From DAOMOD01 sp964526035 (GTDB taxonomy: Bacteria > Pseudomonadota > Gammaproteobacteria > Xanthomonadales > BPKI01): a stretch of DNA of 6,846 nucleotides. Position 1 is the first letter of the stretch, and every line of letters begins with the position of its first letter. Positions 5,537 through 6,846 of the stretch are shown here, one piece after another. The stretch spans positions 1-6,846 of the forward strand of contig CAZGKE010000172.1 of the NCBI GenBank assembly GCA_964526035.1, given 5' to 3'. The position numbers were made by a program, and so were the translations under genes. The notes under the pieces are model-generated. The model was given only the letters and a program-made list of their open reading frames with translations, made no database searches and had not been told where the DNA came from.

Positions 5537-6625
5537 TCAGCCTTCGGCTTGCTGGATGATGATTTCCACCCGGCGATTCTGCTGGCGACCGGCCGCCGAA
5601 TCGTTGGAGGCGACCGGGTAGTCGAGGCCCAGGCCGCGCGCCGACAATCTGGCGGGATCGATCCCGCCGCCGATCAGATAGGCGCGTACCGAGTTCGCGC
5701 GACGCTCCGACAGCCCCATGTTGTATTCGCGGTTGCCGGTGGAGTCGGTGTGGCCTTCAATCATCACGCTGGTCTGCGGATGGTCGTTGAGTGCAGCCAC
5801 CAGCTTGTCGAGGTTGCGTGCGGCGCCGGGCTTGAGCTCGGATTTGTCGAGCTCGAACAGCACGTCGCCTAGCGTCACCACCAGTCCACGCTCCGTTCGG
5901 CGGGCTTCGAGGTCCGCCAGCTGGGCCTGCATCGAACGCAGCTGTTGCTGCGCCATCTCCGCCTCCTCACGTGCGCGCATCGCCTGCTGCTGCGCCAGCT
6001 CGGCCTCTTCACGCGCGCGCATCGCTTCGAGTCGCTCGGCTTCGGCGCGCATACGCTCGGCCTCGGCAACTGACTGGGCGCCGCGCGCTTCATCTCGCGC
6101 ACGCTGGGCATCCGCCTGCGCACGCTGCGCATCCGCCTGCCCGATCTCGGCGAGCTGGCGCTCGCGTTCGGCGCGCTGGCGGGCCATTTCGGCTTCTGAC
6201 TGGGCTGAGCGGGCTTCGGCCTGCGCTGTACGCGCGTCGCGACGTGCACGGTCGGCTTCGGCCTCACGGGCCTGTACCAGCAGGCTCTCGCGATCGCGCG
6301 ACAGCGTGTCGGCGCGGCGCGTGGCATGGCGGGCAAGCCCTTCGGCTTCGGCGATGTAGACCAGACGGTCGGCCATGTAGAGGCGGTAGTCGTACTCGTC
6401 CTTGCGCAGACGACGGGCGTCGGCCGCCAGAGCGTCCACCACGCGCTGCGCCTCGCGAAGTTCATCGTCGGCGTTGGGACCGATGCGGCTGTCGGAGCGC
6501 ATCCGATCCAGCTGCATCAGAAGGTTGGCGACCTCGGACGGCGGGCCCTTGGGGGTCGACGCGCATGCCGTGATGAACAGCGCGGCCAGTAGAAGTGCGG
6601 CTGTGCGGGAAGGGCTGAGGTTCAT
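5537..6625 (-). CDS. OmpA-family lipoprotein with long coiled-coil and peptidoglycan-binding domain
   Basis: The 362-residue product starts MNLSPSRTAALL and has a lipobox ITAC with Cys21; Ala at +2 fits outer-membrane sorting. Residues about 30-110 form a helical DUF4398-like segment. Residues about 112-240 are almost entirely Ala, Arg, Glu and Gln, predicting a long continuous helix or coiled coil. The OmpA C-terminal domain spans about 248-358, with HTDSTG (292-297) and LSERRANSV (305-313). Asp294 and Arg309 have the same 15-residue spacing as the Asp/Arg pair that binds diaminopimelate in Acinetobacter OmpA, so peptidoglycan binding should be intact; NRRVEI closes the domain. There is no OmpA beta-barrel. 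The likely role is tethering outer membrane to cell wall. The start at 6625 is preferred to an upstream in-frame ATG at 6781 because AGGAGG lies six bases before it and a lipoprotein signal follows. The ATG overlaps the upstream stop (ATGA). Confidence 0.92.
   Translation of the reverse strand: MNLSPSRTAALLLAALFITACASTPKGPPSEVANLLMQLDRMRSDSRIGPNADDELREAQRVVDALAADARRLRKDEYDYRLYMADRLVYIAEAEGLARHATRRADTLSRDRESLLVQAREAEADRARRDARTAQAEARSAQSEAEMARQRAERERQLAEIGQADAQRAQADAQRARDEARGAQSVAEAERMRAEAERLEAMRAREEAELAQQQAMRAREEAEMAQQQLRSMQAQLADLEARRTERGLVVTLGDVLFELDKSELKPGAARNLDKLVAALNDHPQTSVMIEGHTDSTGNREYNMGLSERRANSVRAYLIGGGIDPARLSARGLGLDYPVASNDSAAGRQQNRRVEIIIQQAEG
5942..6025 (-). repeat. 42-base tandem duplication inside the coiled-coil region
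   Basis: 5942-5983 and 5984-6025 match at 37 of 42 bases. They encode AMRAREEAELAQQQ (residues 201-214) and AMRAREEAEMAQQQ (215-228), which differ at one residue. Fourteen residues equal two heptads, so coiled-coil register is kept. Most differences are synonymous. Confidence 0.9.
6098..6139 (-). repeat. 21-base tandem duplication inside the coiled-coil region
   Basis: 6098-6118 and 6119-6139 differ at a single base (6107 versus 6128). They fall in the ADAQRAQADAQRAR segment (about residues 164-177), so one copy adds exactly one heptad. The near identity suggests a recent duplication or ongoing slippage. Confidence 0.88.
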
Positions 6626-6846
6626 GATCCACCTCCTTGGCGCTGAAGTTCCCTGCGCAGGGTGTCGACGGCCGCTTCCAGTTCGGCGGCCGATTGTTCG
6701 GCGATGCGCTGGCGCGTGCGCGCTTCTGCAAGGCGACCATCGGCACGGGCCATCGAGGCCTCGCGTTCGACGTCGTCCCAACGGCGCCGCTCCATGGAGT
6801 CTTCGGCGCGCGTCAGCATGTCGCGTGCGTTCTTCAGTTCCAGACT
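6622..6846 (-). CDS. DUF4398-type helical envelope protein, N-terminus outside window
   Basis: The last 74 residues are visible, beginning SLELKNARDMLTRAEDS and ending RRELQRQGGGS; the frame is open at the window edge, so the true start is not seen. The sequence is charged and helical, with Ala-Arg/Glu patterning of the type seen in DUF4398 proteins, which are usually short lipoproteins or periplasmic proteins encoded just before an OmpA-domain lipoprotein. That recurring arrangement is my main reason for the call. The stop TGA overlaps the ATG of the downstream gene by one base pattern (ATGA), and its final codons contain the neighbour's ribosome site. Function is unknown; a partner or adaptor of the OmpA-type tether is an inference. 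An internal ATG at 6819 is unlikely to be the start because the helical pattern continues upstream of it. Confidence 0.75.
   Translation of the reverse strand, partial: SLELKNARDMLTRAEDSMERRRWDDVEREASMARADGRLAEARTRQRIAEQSAAELEAAVDTLRRELQRQGGGS
6631..6638 (-). promoter_or_regulatory. Strong ribosome binding site within the end of the upstream gene
   Basis: AAGGAGGT on the minus strand, with its GGAGG core six bases before the ATG at 6625. It also forms part of the last codons of the upstream gene (RQGGGS end), so ribosomes ending there meet the next start at once. This supports translational coupling and fixes the start of the OmpA-type gene. Confidence 0.85.

Noticed and set aside
5355..5621. 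Small plus-strand frame in the repeat-rich intergenic region
   Set aside because: No ribosome site, it runs through the inverted and direct repeats and into the 3' end of the OmpA-type gene, and the product is Pro/Arg/Gly-rich without a motif.
5718..6359. 213-codon plus-strand frame rich in Ser, Ala and Arg
   Set aside because: It is the complement of the Ala/Arg/Glu/Gln coiled-coil codons; its regularity comes from the repeats on the real coding strand.
6626..6781. Longer start at 6781 for the OmpA-type protein
   Set aside because: The 52 extra residues are Arg/Gly/Pro-rich out-of-frame translation of the upstream gene, and the lipoprotein signal must be N-terminal.

Overview
The window is GC-rich and close to fully coded, with envelope proteins typical of a Gram-negative gammaproteobacterium. 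The Xanthomonadales (Lysobacterales) are the most likely source. This rests on the base composition, a patatin-type autotransporter, a DUF4398/OmpA lipoprotein pair, a chrA start that looks leaderless, and REP-like dispersed repeats. The assignment is an inference; no rRNA or other marker gene is present. No tRNA, rRNA, CRISPR array, transposase or phage gene was found.

Layout. Positions 1-2045 (minus strand) hold most of a patatin-like phospholipase fused to a POTRA domain and an outer-membrane beta-barrel (PlpD-like, type Vd secretion); its C-terminus lies beyond the window. Upstream of it, in the same direction, 2128-3801 encodes a 557-residue lipoprotein of no family I can name. The 82 bases between them contain a strong GC hairpin. 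A 115-base divergent intergenic region (3802-3916) separates this pair from chrA (3917-5221, plus strand), a full-length two-domain chromate transporter whose start suggests a leaderless mRNA.

The 315-base region 5222-5536 lies between convergent genes. It has no credible gene but is packed with short repeats: a hairpin just after chrA, a REP-like palindrome, a 34-base direct repeat in two copies, and a long-range inverted repeat. Beyond it on the minus strand, 5537-6625 encodes a lipoprotein with a long Ala/Arg/Glu/Gln-rich helical segment and a C-terminal OmpA peptidoglycan-binding domain. Its ATG overlaps the stop of an upstream DUF4398-type gene (6622-6846, N-terminus outside the window).

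Working together. The DUF4398/OmpA pair looks translationally coupled and probably links outer membrane to peptidoglycan. The patatin and its upstream lipoprotein may be one transcription unit acting at the outer membrane, but only synteny suggests this. chrA appears to be an independent, single-gene unit. I see no clear new multi-gene system. The most interesting points are the heptad-preserving tandem duplications in the OmpA-type tether, the unclassified lipoprotein beside the type Vd phospholipase, the chrA start signal and the repeat cluster.
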